Origin: JBLHKS01 sp047620505
Lineage (GTDB): Bacteria; Verrucomicrobiota; Verrucomicrobiia; Verrucomicrobiales; DEV007
Direction: 5' to 3'
Length of the DNA stretch: 46,035 nucleotides
NCBI GenBank assembly: GCA_047620505.1
Contig: JBLHKS010000035.1
Span: 1-46,035 of the forward strand
The notes beneath the pieces are model-generated. The model searched no databases, was not told the origin of the DNA, and worked only from the letters and a program-made list of their open reading frames with translations. Below, one piece after another: positions 35,357 to 44,164 of this stretch. Made by a program: the position numbers and the translations under genes. How positions within the stretch are numbered: the first letter of the stretch is position 1; every line of letters starts with the position of its first letter.

Positions 35357-37444
35357 CTAGAAAGCCAACGCGGTATCTTCGACCAAACGACCTTTCCAGT
35401 AGCTTCTGAAGAGTTCGGGGACTGCCGCGATGAATGGCTCGAAGAACTCTTCCGCGTCATCGTCTGTCGGCCACAGATCCGAGCGTTCCTCGAGAAAATC
35501 GAGCCAGTCGAAGATTGGATCCTGGCCAGCGCCGGCCTTTTGGGCCTCGGCAAACGCGCGTCCCAGTGTTTCGACCACCGGAGATTGGATCGCCTGCAGG
35601 TTCGCGAGTGCGCGGGTGACTTCATCGTTGCTGGAACCTTCCAGCCAGAAGTCCATTCCGGTCTCTGCATGGATGACCCATTCGTTCAGTTCTCCCGCCA
35701 TGCGCGAAACCTCGGGCACCTGATCTGGGCGAAACTGATCCTTCTCGTTGTATCCGCCCGCTGCGGCGACGAGATGGAGCAGGCTTTCCGCCGGCGCGTT
35801 CTGCACGACCCCGCTGATCGTCCCATATTTGGACAGAGCCTCTTCCCGTTCGCGCCGGAAAAGGTCCTTCTGCGCAGCTGCCAGTTCCGGGTTGAGCTTA
35901 TCCACATCCAAGTCCAGACCGTCGTATTCCGAGAGGTCCAGATCCTCCATCCCATCGACTTCGGAAAGCCGATTGAGCGATTTGTTCATCAAGCCCATCA
36001 TCGGCTTCATCATGGCGCCGAGCATCCCCGTCATTCCCGCCATCATCTCCTGGCCGTCCACGAATTCCAGCGGACGCCTTGCCGTGATCTCAGCGACGCG
36101 TTCTTCGCCGGACTTAACGAGTTCCGGGTGGGCTTTCACGTATTGGATGAACTGAGCGGGAAGCTTCTGAGCATGTTCGTAAGCGCAAGCATCTTCCTGA
36201 TCCGTTTCGTGATCCTCAAAGTACGCCTCCCAGCTTTCGGAGCTTGAAGGGTCGAATCCGGCGGCTCGCGCCTGATTTGCCAATTGGCAGAAGAGCGAAA
36301 ATATTTCGTTGCCGCCCACGAGTTGAAGAGCGGCCATTGCTTCCGCTGAATCGTTGTGTTCGTCGTCATTCAGATGGAATTCGAGCCAGCCCTGGACGCC
36401 GTTTCCTTCCGCTAGATCGTCGTGGAGCCACCTGAGGACGGCGGCCATGCGTCCGAGCGAAAGGTTGGCGACATCTTCCTTCTCCTCCGGCCAAAGAAAC
36501 CAGTTCGCCGTGTCGTTGAAGACGTCGCTCTCCGGAATTTGTCCCAGCATGTCCGCCAAAGACCCGTATTTCGCGACCATCGCCTGCTGACGCTGCATGA
36601 TCTGCCCCTGCTGCATCGCCTCGTCCAGATCGTCTGCCTTTCCGCGACTGCGCAGGGCGCTGAAAAGCCCCTTCTTCTTCGGCTCTCGGCTGACGGGGAT
36701 CTGGCCGGGATTCTCGGCCATTGAGTCCTCGATCACGTCCACATGTTTCTCGGGAAGCGCAGGCGGATCCAGATTCTTGTGCCACTCGACCTCCAGGTCA
36801 CTGTGCCACTGACCGTATCTGAAAGCTGCCGGGCGCGGATCGTTTTCCAAGGCTGCGAGCGCCTCCGAGCGCTCCCGCTCGACCACCGCTTTCGGCGTGT
36901 CATCGAAAGGGTCCGCCTGAATTCGCATCCGCAGATCGGTGACCTCGAAATCGTAGAGATGTTCGTTGTGGAAAAATCCCTCAATCATGATCGCGTCCGA
37001 AGCGACGGCTAGAAACCGCCTGCCTGTTGTTTGATCGTTTGTCCACGGCTTCGTCGAGAGCAGCGAAGGGCAAAAGGCGTCCAGAAAAGCATGCACCTCG
37101 CTAACTTCCGCCTCGGGGCCAAAAGGTGCTCCCAGACGCTGAAGAAACCACGCCATGTGCCTGTGCTCCTTTTCGGGATCACGGTCGTTAAATGGAATTC
37201 CAGACTGCGCAACCAACCGCTGCGTGGCTCCGTGGATCCCAGTCGAAAGAGTCTCCCGAACCTCGGGAGTCGTCAGATTGCCGTTGAGAGCGACGATCTC
37301 CCCGGATTCGGTGGTCTTTGCCTCGATGCCTGCAACCTGGTCGTAGGCGACGAGGCGGGTGTAGAAATCGGGCTCGTCGGCGGGGAGTTCGCCAAATCCA
37401 AGCTCTTCCAGGGTCAGCGTTTTGAATCGTTCCGAAAACTGCAT
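35357..37444 (-). CDS. Large protein of unknown function, internally duplicated
   Basis: 695 aa from the ATG at 37444 (MQFSERFKTL); a TTG at 37477 would add 11 residues. No signal peptide. It is acidic and helical. Two regions look alike: about 300-430 (KYGSLADMLGQIP ... AMAALQLVGGNEIFSLFCQLA) and about 545-690 (KYGTISGVVQNAP ... ALANLQAIQSPVVETLGRAFA). Both end in helices reminiscent of the DMP19-like/DUF4375 fold, a weak resemblance only. A Met-rich stretch near 475-500 (MMAGMTGMLGAMMKPMMGLMN) separates them. Its upstream region (37445-37537) is markedly AT-rich, with TTGACA at 37472-37477 on the minus strand. Confidence 0.6.
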   Translation of the reverse strand: MQFSERFKTLTLEELGFGELPADEPDFYTRLVAYDQVAGIEAKTTESGEIVALNGNLTTPEVRETLSTGIHGATQRLVAQSGIPFNDRDPEKEHRHMAWFLQRLGAPFGPEAEVSEVHAFLDAFCPSLLSTKPWTNDQTTGRRFLAVASDAIMIEGFFHNEHLYDFEVTDLRMRIQADPFDDTPKAVVERERSEALAALENDPRPAAFRYGQWHSDLEVEWHKNLDPPALPEKHVDVIEDSMAENPGQIPVSREPKKKGLFSALRSRGKADDLDEAMQQGQIMQRQQAMVAKYGSLADMLGQIPESDVFNDTANWFLWPEEKEDVANLSLGRMAAVLRWLHDDLAEGNGVQGWLEFHLNDDEHNDSAEAMAALQLVGGNEIFSLFCQLANQARAAGFDPSSSESWEAYFEDHETDQEDACAYEHAQKLPAQFIQYVKAHPELVKSGEERVAEITARRPLEFVDGQEMMAGMTGMLGAMMKPMMGLMNKSLNRLSEVDGMEDLDLSEYDGLDLDVDKLNPELAAAQKDLFRREREEALSKYGTISGVVQNAPAESLLHLVAAAGGYNEKDQFRPDQVPEVSRMAGELNEWVIHAETGMDFWLEGSSNDEVTRALANLQAIQSPVVETLGRAFAEAQKAGAGQDPIFDWLDFLEERSDLWPTDDDAEEFFEPFIAAVPELFRSYWKGRLVEDTALAF

Positions 37445-37537
37445 ATTATTTTTTTCATAAATACAATAATTTGTCAATTATCGATTTAACCGAAGGATTC
37501 CCTTTTTCGGCCCTCCGGATCAAGAGTCGTATTCTCT

Positions 37538-39514
37538 CTATGTCGTCGGAAATGAGCGTAACGCGGAAGCTGGCGAGATTTTCCCGCTTTCCAGCAGCTG
37601 CTGAGCGTATTTCTTCATCGGAAAGTAGCCAGAGCCGCCTGACTGCTTGAGAACAGCCTCGGAAATCGGGTCTCCCTTATAAATATGGGCTCGAACGTCG
37701 TCGTTGACAGAGAGCAATTCAAAGAGCCCGGCTCGATGGCGTTCGCCTTGGCCACTGCACTGATCGCATCCGGCACCGACGCGCAAACCGCTCAAGTCGT
37801 TCGTTAAAAGTCCGAAATTCTGGAGCGCACGGACGTCGCTATTATTGGCCGAATCTTCCATCGGTCTTGAGCAATTTTCGCAGACCAGTGGAACTAACCG
37901 TTGTGAAATAATTCCGTTCAAGCTCGAGGCAATGAGGTAGGGTTCGACCTCGAGGCTACGGATGCGCGCGATCGCTTGATGGACGAAATGGCCGTGCAGC
38001 GAAGCGAGGACGAGGTGCCCGGTATTTGCGGCTTCAAAGGCAATTTCGGCAGACTCTTCATCGCGGATTTCACCAATCAAAATGACGTCGGGATCTTGAC
38101 GCAGCAGCGCGCGAAGAACGATCGGAAACGTTCTTCCAATCGCTTCGTCGATCTGCGTCTGGTTTACGAAATCGAGAACGCGCTCGACTGGGTTTTCGAC
38201 GGAGACAAGATTAATGTTAGATCGGGTGTTCCAGATGTCCTGGAGCGCCGTGTAGATCGTTGTCGTTTTTCCTCCGCCAGTCGGCCCGGTGACGAGGACG
38301 ATGCCGCTTGGCTGGTTGAAAAGCCGTGTCGCCATGACTGCGGTTCGAGGCTCGTGGATCAGGTCGGAGATCGTGGGTAGGATCTCGTTCTGAGTCGGGA
38401 TCAGTCGTAGCGCTGCCTTTTCTCCGTCGTGAATCGAAAGGACGCCAACTCGAATGTCGATCCACAGTTTTTCGTCGACTTCGACGGCGAAAGAACCGTC
38501 CTGTGGATGCCGATGATCAATGATGACGAGGTTTGCGAGAACCTTGAGGCGCTGGATCAACTTGGGGCGATCTTCGGTGGCGACCGGTTCGCTGATATCG
38601 ATGAGTTTGCCGTCGATTCGGATTCGAGTTTTCAGCGAATTTCGCCTCGGCTCGAAGTGGATGTCCGTGGCACCGGTCGCGATCGCCCGCATGAAAATGC
38701 GCTTGAGAAACTGGTCGGTTCTGGAGTCTTCTTGAAACTCGGTTTCGCTGGTGCCGGAAGAAACAATCCGAACTTTGCTGTTCGACGCGATATTTCGAAG
38801 GCCAAGAAGCGCGTTTGGAGACCCCGTGCCGGTGCTGATCCGCCGATGAAGCGACTCGAAGTGGTTTTGGCTGATCGCGACAAACTCCACCTTAAGTGGG
38901 GCGAGGACCTGAGTCAGGAAATCTCGAGTGTCCCGATTGTAAGGGTCGACCATCGCAACGGTTACCCGATCATCGGATCGATTGACCGCTAGCGCTTCGC
39001 ATGCCGTGACGACGAGCGCTGGAATCACATCTTGAAAGTCTGCGGCGTTGGGAAACTCGTCCGTTGTAACGAACGGGATGACCGAAATCGATTCGTAACT
39101 GGCCGCCGCGGAGAGCGCCAGAGTCCGAAGCATCGACCGCGCAAGAGTGGGCGAACGATCGAGAACCGTATCGAAATTTCCGCGCGAAATTTTGCCGATT
39201 CGCCCGCTGGTTTTTGCGCGGACGGTCGCGGTGCGTCGAACGTCGATCAGCAGAGCGATTTCACCAACGAGGTCGCCTTCTTTGAGTTGTTTAACCGACT
39301 TCTCCACGCCCGCGTCCTCATCCCGAAAGAGGACTTCGAAAGCTCCGGCAACCACGATGTAGAGTTCATTGCCCGGCTCGCCCTGAGTGATAATCGCCTG
39401 CCCTGCAACGACTTCCATTTCAGTGCAGCCGTTCGCCAATTCCTGGAGATCCTGTTCGGTGACGCCGCGAAAGGCGGAGGCGTTGCGGAGCGCTTCTTTA
39501 AGAGAGTCAGACAT
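37538..39514 (-). CDS. PilB/GspE-type ATPase with N-terminal cyclic-nucleotide-binding domain
   Basis: 658 aa from the ATG at 39514. Residues about 10-125 are a cNMP-binding (CAP-like) fold: GQAIITQGEPGNELYIVVAG, then LKEGDLVGEIALL with VRRTATVRA in place of the textbook phosphate-binding loop. Next is a GspE-N-like region (VALVDPYNRDTRD, here VAMVDPYNRD). The secretion ATPase core has Walker A GPTGGGKTTT near 407, an Asp box, DVILIGEIRDEESAEIAFEAANTGHLVLASLHG and a CENC...CDQC zinc motif near 541-587. Such ATPases drive type IV pilus assembly or type II secretion. No other pilus gene is nearby. Possible cyclic-nucleotide control is an inference. An exact palindrome at 37592 encodes Gln-Gln-Leu-Leu. 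Confidence 0.85.
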   Translation of the reverse strand: MSDSLKEALRNASAFRGVTEQDLQELANGCTEMEVVAGQAIITQGEPGNELYIVVAGAFEVLFRDEDAGVEKSVKQLKEGDLVGEIALLIDVRRTATVRAKTSGRIGKISRGNFDTVLDRSPTLARSMLRTLALSAAASYESISVIPFVTTDEFPNAADFQDVIPALVVTACEALAVNRSDDRVTVAMVDPYNRDTRDFLTQVLAPLKVEFVAISQNHFESLHRRISTGTGSPNALLGLRNIASNSKVRIVSSGTSETEFQEDSRTDQFLKRIFMRAIATGATDIHFEPRRNSLKTRIRIDGKLIDISEPVATEDRPKLIQRLKVLANLVIIDHRHPQDGSFAVEVDEKLWIDIRVGVLSIHDGEKAALRLIPTQNEILPTISDLIHEPRTAVMATRLFNQPSGIVLVTGPTGGGKTTTIYTALQDIWNTRSNINLVSVENPVERVLDFVNQTQIDEAIGRTFPIVLRALLRQDPDVILIGEIRDEESAEIAFEAANTGHLVLASLHGHFVHQAIARIRSLEVEPYLIASSLNGIISQRLVPLVCENCSRPMEDSANNSDVRALQNFGLLTNDLSGLRVGAGCDQCSGQGERHRAGLFELLSVNDDVRAHIYKGDPISEAVLKQSGGSGYFPMKKYAQQLLESGKISPASALRSFPTT

Positions 39515-39634
39515 GTGCAAAGTTTGATCTCGGTGTCCTTCGATCGTCAAGGGAGGAAAGATCGAATCGTAATTTTCTCAATTCGTGCGATCTTCGAAGG
39601 CTCTCGGAATCGAACTCCTAATTTCAACACTGGC

Positions 39635-42259
39635 ATGACCAGAATTTTTACGCTTCTTCTCTGTTTTACCTCCCTCGTGGTCCAGCTTTCTGCTCAGCAG
39701 CTGCCGGAGCCGACTGAGGACTTTATTCCGCGCATTTTTCGATACACAGAAGACTCCGCACACGGAATTTACGATAAAGATGTCAAAGCGGGCTGGAATG
39801 AGACGACGTCCGGTTGGGTCATCGCTGAAGATGGGAAAGCGGTTTATCGCTATGCTGATTACGATGAAACTACCGGTCTCTATTTTAATCGCCGACAGAC
39901 AAACACATGGAAGCTGGAAGTTGAGTTTTCGGCTGAGCCGCCGTTCTATCTGGAATCAGAGCGAATAGTCGAAACGGCCCGTGGATTCACTCAGGAAACT
40001 CGGATTGTTCGGGATCGTGAATCCGAAGATATTCGTTATATCGCTACGATCGATGATGGAACCTCGAAGCGGGTCGTCGAGATCGAGGGCGACGGCTCGT
40101 TGATGACCTTTCGAAACTGGAAAGCCGCCGAACATCTGGTCGCCTCAGAGGCGGAACCGGGGACTCGAATCCAGAATCACTACCTCGATACCGACGAACT
40201 CAGGATCAAAGAATCGACGATTGAGATTCGTGGTATTGTGAGTGAGGCAGGGGAGATTCCACGTTATGAAGTTGGCTTTATTGATGAGAAGATGGGCGTT
40301 TACCTGATTGGCGAGGTCGACATTGATGGCGACTGGCATCGTTATCGATATGTGGGTGGAATGAACTGGGAAATTGAAGACAAGGAAACAGTTCGGGAGG
40401 GATTGGGAAATTATGTTTTTGATGATCTTTGGATTCTTCCGACGGATCGACCGCTGGGCAATGCGACCGCCGCTGTCGAGTTGGTGGCGGAAATCGACGG
40501 TGATTGGACGGAAATCGCGCAATCAACGGATTTACAGTCAGTGGTCTATAACTCTGAGCGAAACATAACAGAAATTCGGGTCGGGCCGGATGCAGGACAG
40601 GCGGAAGCGGTGAGCGACGAGGAAAGGATAGAAGAGCTAAGGCCGACGGCCGGGATTCCAGCGGACGATCCGGAAATCGTCGCCCTGGCGAAGGAAATTG
40701 TGGGTTCAGTCGAAGATCAGTGGGAGCAGGCGACTTTGATCTGTGCTTGGATTTCGAGGACGATCGACTATCAGATTGATCTCGATCCACTTTCATTGAT
40801 CGACACGCTTCGAGTGAAACGAGGTGATTGCTCTGAATATTCGGACCTGTTCGCTGCACTGGCCCGCAGTCTGGATTTACCGACAAGAAGGGTGAGCGGA
40901 TGGGTTTACATGGGCGATTATGATCAGGCGTTTGGCTATCATGCTTGGAACGAAGTTGCGATCGATGGATTTTGGAAATCAATCGATAGCACCTGGTGCG
41001 AAACGTCTCTGAGCGCTACGCACATTAAAATGGATACGTCGGAGGCCGACTCAAAATTCACGGCTGAGCTTCGGGAAGGAGAGACGGTCCTGCGAATTCT
41101 GGATTTTGAAACAGACGAGGGCGTCAGAAGGGCTGCGCTTGATCAGTTGATCGAAAAATATCCAGAAGAGGCGGCCTGGTATGCGGATCGAGGTGGTTTG
41201 GCAGTGCTTGAAGAAGATTATTCGGCAGCGCAGCAGGATTATAAAAAGGCGATCGAATTGGCGCCGGAAGTCGCTGAGTATCGCTACGATTATAGTGGTG
41301 TCCTGGAATCAATGGGGAAGGCGAACGGGGCGGTGAAGCAGCTTCGGAAGGCTGCGAATCTTTCGCCCGGGCATCCAGAATATTGGGCGACTCTCGGATT
41401 TGTTCTCAGCGAATTGGAGGAATTCGAAGAGGCCGCGAATGCCTATTCGAAAGCGATCGAAAATCAACCTCACAACTCGGAGCATTTTTACAGCCGTTCT
41501 TATGTTTGGCGAAGTGCCGGTGAGGCGGAAAAGGCGATGGAGGACATTGATGAAGCCCTAAGGCTGGCTCCAGATGATGCTTCGAATCTCAATTCGAAAG
41601 GTCTGATATATTTTGACCTCACAGGGGAGAACGACCTGGCTGAAGAGGCTTTCTCGAGAGCCGTGGAGGCCGCTCCAGAAGAGTCTGTTTACGCAGAGAA
41701 TCTCGCGCAGGCCAGGCACTTTCAGGGAAAGTTCAAGCCCGCACTGAAAGGTCTTCGAGAGGCTGTCTCGATCCATCGGGAGTCTCCCGACCTATTTAAC
41801 CGAATGGGTTTGATTCTAATGGATATTTCCTCATTCAGCTCGGCCGAAGATGCATTCGAAGAGGCTTTATGTATTGCTCCGGACGACGTCGATTATATCG
41901 GCAATCTCGCTTACGCGCTGCAGTTGCAGAGACGATTTGATTCCGCTCTCGATGTTGTGAATCGGGCGCTTTTGACTCACGAGGAGGATCCTTGGATTCT
42001 GAATCGAAAGGGATTGATCCACTTTGCCGAAGGCGACTACGCGGCGGCGAAAAAAGTGTTCACAGCGATTATGGAGATTTATCCGGAGGCACCTTTGTTC
42101 GTTCGCAATCGCGCTGATGCCCGTCTTTACGCAGGCGACGTCGATGGGGCGATGAAGGATGCAAAAATTGCGTTGAAGCTTGCCGGAGACGATGAAGAAG
42201 AGCTGCGAATCGTCCGCGAGCTGATTTCCCGGATCGAAACCATCGAGATCAGCCAGTGA
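39635..42259 (+). CDS. Secreted transglutaminase-like protein with TPR repeats
   Basis: 874 aa from the ATG at 39635, which opens a signal peptide (MTRIFTLLLCFTSLVVQLSAQ); the frame runs 201 codons upstream but there overlaps PilB antisense. Residues about 25-330 are beta-rich and unassigned. The transglutaminase-like core has Cys in GDCSEYSD (about 398), His in YHAWNEV (about 435) and Asp in DSTW (about 451), the complete triad. From about 500 to 860 are roughly nine to ten TPR units (LGFVLSELEEFEEAANAYSKAI, GLIYFDLTG...). It probably binds and processes proteins outside the cytoplasm. It diverges from PilB across 120 bp. A near palindrome copy at 39695 lies in the mature N-terminus. Confidence 0.85.
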   Translation: MTRIFTLLLCFTSLVVQLSAQQLPEPTEDFIPRIFRYTEDSAHGIYDKDVKAGWNETTSGWVIAEDGKAVYRYADYDETTGLYFNRRQTNTWKLEVEFSAEPPFYLESERIVETARGFTQETRIVRDRESEDIRYIATIDDGTSKRVVEIEGDGSLMTFRNWKAAEHLVASEAEPGTRIQNHYLDTDELRIKESTIEIRGIVSEAGEIPRYEVGFIDEKMGVYLIGEVDIDGDWHRYRYVGGMNWEIEDKETVREGLGNYVFDDLWILPTDRPLGNATAAVELVAEIDGDWTEIAQSTDLQSVVYNSERNITEIRVGPDAGQAEAVSDEERIEELRPTAGIPADDPEIVALAKEIVGSVEDQWEQATLICAWISRTIDYQIDLDPLSLIDTLRVKRGDCSEYSDLFAALARSLDLPTRRVSGWVYMGDYDQAFGYHAWNEVAIDGFWKSIDSTWCETSLSATHIKMDTSEADSKFTAELREGETVLRILDFETDEGVRRAALDQLIEKYPEEAAWYADRGGLAVLEEDYSAAQQDYKKAIELAPEVAEYRYDYSGVLESMGKANGAVKQLRKAANLSPGHPEYWATLGFVLSELEEFEEAANAYSKAIENQPHNSEHFYSRSYVWRSAGEAEKAMEDIDEALRLAPDDASNLNSKGLIYFDLTGENDLAEEAFSRAVEAAPEESVYAENLAQARHFQGKFKPALKGLREAVSIHRESPDLFNRMGLILMDISSFSSAEDAFEEALCIAPDDVDYIGNLAYALQLQRRFDSALDVVNRALLTHEEDPWILNRKGLIHFAEGDYAAAKKVFTAIMEIYPEAPLFVRNRADARLYAGDVDGAMKDAKIALKLAGDDEEELRIVRELISRIETIEISQ

Positions 42260-42503
42260 CGCCTCAACTTGGCCTTTGCGTCCCGCTTTTGAGGGTTTCC
42301 TCGGGGCGTTCTGCGACGTCCGACCCGCGCCGTCCAAGACGGGGGAGTTTTCGGTTTACAAGTCCCGATTGTCGACTCTATTCCCGCTCCCAATCGAGCG
42401 ACCTTTAACTGCCGTAGGTCTTCGGGGCTGTCCAGCAGCTGCTCACGCAGTTTTTGACGCAGCACATGCTCGCCCGAAGGAAACCCGGCTATCACCTGAT
42501 ATA
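42260..42503. other. Leader region of rpoA, no gene seen
   Basis: These 244 bp between the TPR gene and rpoA contain no supported gene and none of the usual rpoA neighbours (rpsM, rpsK, rpsD). They carry one near copy of the iterated palindrome (42433-42444). The 42276 frame open into rpoA has no coding signature. Confidence 0.5.
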
Positions 42504-43592
42504 ATGCCTGACAAGACTACTCTTGCACGATTCGAAATGCCGAAGCACCTCAAGAAAGATGAGGACACTGCGACGGAAAGCTACGGAAAATTCTCCGCTG
42601 AACCCTTTGAAGCGGGCTACGGACACACGGTTGGAAACTCGCTCCGGCGCGTGCTCCTCTCCTCTCTAGAGGGTGCCTCCATCACTTCGGTCCGCATCGC
42701 GGGTGCCGAACACGAATTCACTTCGCTCCCGGGCGTCGTTGAGGACGTCACCGAAATCGTGCTCAATCTGAAGCAGATTCGCTTCAAGCACTTTGAGAAC
42801 AAAGAGCCGGCGACGATGAGTATCAGCGTCAACAAGCAGGGCGAAGTCACTGCGGGCGACATCGAAGAAATTTCTCAGTATCAGATCGTCAATCCGGATC
42901 AGTTGATCTGCACGCTCGACCGTAAAACGAAGTTCGAGGCCGATCTCGAAGTCCGCGTTGGTCGCGGCTTCAATAAGGGCGAGGACAATAAATATCCGGA
43001 GATGCCGATCGGCGTCATCGCGATTGACTCAATTTTCTCCCCGGTTCGCCGCGTGAAATACTCGGTCGTGAACACGCGAGTTGGTCAGCGCACCGACTAC
43101 GACAAACTGGTGATGGAAATCTGGAGCGATGGGCGTCTCGATCCTTCTGAAGCGCTTCTCCAGTCCTCAGCCATCCTTCGTCACCACCTCGATGTGTTCG
43201 TCAACTACGACGACAGCCTCGTCGACTTTGAAGAGCCGTTGGCGCAGGAAACTGAAGAGAATGCCGAACTCAAGAAGCTGCTCAACATGAGCGTCAACGA
43301 GATCGAGCTCTCTGTCCGCGCCGCGAACTGCCTCAACAACGCCAACATCACAACTGTCGGTCAGTTGGCGATGAAGAGCGAAGCTGAGATGCTCAAATAT
43401 CGCAACTTTGGTAAAAAGTCGCTCAACGAAATTAAAGAGAAGCTCTCCGAGCTTGGCCTCGCGCTTGGGATGCAATTCGATCCGACTCTGCTCGAATCTC
43501 CGTATTCGCAGCCGCTTCTGGCCGACACTGCGAGCCGCGGCGGTGGTCTGACCGATTTGATCGACCAGAACCTCGCGAACTCTCTGGATTAA
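42504..43592 (+). CDS. rpoA: DNA-directed RNA polymerase alpha subunit
   Basis: 362 aa from the ATG at 42504 (MPDKTTLARFEMPK). The N-terminal dimerisation domain has GHTVGNSLRRVLLSSLEG. The C-terminal domain (about 290-345) has SVRAANCLNNANI and KYRNFGKKSLNEIKEKL, the UP-element/activator-binding helix-hairpin region. The tail beyond about 345 is longer than in E. coli. It is followed 18 nt later by rplQ, the usual partner, but lacks the ribosomal genes that usually precede it. No Shine-Dalgarno is visible. The palindrome is absent from the coding part. Confidence 0.97.
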   Translation: MPDKTTLARFEMPKHLKKDEDTATESYGKFSAEPFEAGYGHTVGNSLRRVLLSSLEGASITSVRIAGAEHEFTSLPGVVEDVTEIVLNLKQIRFKHFENKEPATMSISVNKQGEVTAGDIEEISQYQIVNPDQLICTLDRKTKFEADLEVRVGRGFNKGEDNKYPEMPIGVIAIDSIFSPVRRVKYSVVNTRVGQRTDYDKLVMEIWSDGRLDPSEALLQSSAILRHHLDVFVNYDDSLVDFEEPLAQETEENAELKKLLNMSVNEIELSVRAANCLNNANITTVGQLAMKSEAEMLKYRNFGKKSLNEIKEKLSELGLALGMQFDPTLLESPYSQPLLADTASRGGGLTDLIDQNLANSLD

Positions 43593-43610
43593 TCCGAACT
43601 ACGACTCGAC

Positions 43611-44000
43611 ATGAGACACAGGAAAAAAACTGTAAAACTTCAGCGCAATAGCGCTCAACGCCGCGCACTGCTGTCAAATCTGACCTGCAGTTTGATCGAA
43701 CACGGTCGAATTCGCACCACTTTGGCGAAGGCCAAGGCGTTGCGGCCGATTGCCGATAAAATGGTGACGCTCGGAAAGCGCGATAGCGTTCACGCTCGTC
43801 GCCAGGCAGTCGCCTATTTGCGGCACAAAACCCCGGTTAAGAAGCTTTTTGATGAAATCGCGCCAGCAGCTGCTGCGCGACAGGGCGGATACACCCGGGT
43901 CATCAAGTTGGGCGAACGCCAAAGCGATTCCGCGCAAATGGCGTTCATCGAATGGGTCGATCGTGTTGTCGAAGATGACGACGTCGAAGACGACGATTGA
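43611..44000 (+). CDS. rplQ: 50S ribosomal protein L17
   Basis: 129 aa. MRHRKKTVKLQRNSAQRRALLSNL and GGYTRVIKLGERQSDSAQMAFIEWV are the conserved L17 ends (both given here in part). An acidic tail, EDDDVEDDD, follows. The protein lines the large-subunit surface near the exit tunnel. The segment just before GGYTR, usually 'APRYADRN'-like, is here APAAAARQ because an exact palindrome (43864-43875) supplies GCA-GCT-GCT. Confidence 0.96.
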   Translation: MRHRKKTVKLQRNSAQRRALLSNLTCSLIEHGRIRTTLAKAKALRPIADKMVTLGKRDSVHARRQAVAYLRHKTPVKKLFDEIAPAAAARQGGYTRVIKLGERQSDSAQMAFIEWVDRVVEDDDVEDDD

Positions 44001-44026
44001 TTCGTGAGAAAATCGAATTGAGTTTT

Positions 44027-44061
44027 GAGAGACGCGGTCCGGTTTCCCGGCCGCGTTTCTC
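44027..44061 (+). terminator. Hairpin after rplQ
   Basis: Stem GAGAGACGCGG (44027-44037) pairs with CCGCGTTTCTC (44051-44061) with one G-T pair and an inner CCGG/CCGG extension. Only a weak T run follows, so it may be a terminator or a stability hairpin. Confidence 0.5.
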
Positions 44062-44164
44062 CGTTTACAGCCGGGTCGAATGGCGACGCGAGATGGAAAT
44101 TCAGCCTCAAAAGTTGCAATTCATAGTTCTCGACCCAACTTACTAAAGATTACGATCGAAACCT

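Larger units (their letters stand above)
5133..43875. repeat. Iterated palindrome CAGCAGCTGCTG (family)
   Basis: Exact copies start at 5133, 7943, 9228, 9648, 10958, 12886, 13502, 19570, 22864, 25002, 27549, 28617, 29865, 31272, 33042, 35302, 37592 and 43864 (18). One-mismatch copies start at 1734, 2673, 6427, 11813, 14378, 15176, 17648, 18333, 21458, 30839, 39695, 42433 and 44376 (13); eight of these are the GAGCAGCTGCTG / CAGCAGCTGCTC half-variant. The base before exact copies is C or T in all but one and the base after is G or A in all but two. In coding copies the peptide is Gln-Gln-Leu-Leu (10), Ala-Ala-Ala (5) or Ser-Ser-Cys (2), so all three frames are used. Confidence 0.95.

Noticed and set aside
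39032..39634. N-terminal extension of the transglutaminase-TPR protein
   Set aside because: It overlaps PilB antisense; the signal peptide begins at 39635.
42500..42505. TATAAT as rpoA promoter
   Set aside because: It overlaps the ATG, so transcription would begin inside the gene.
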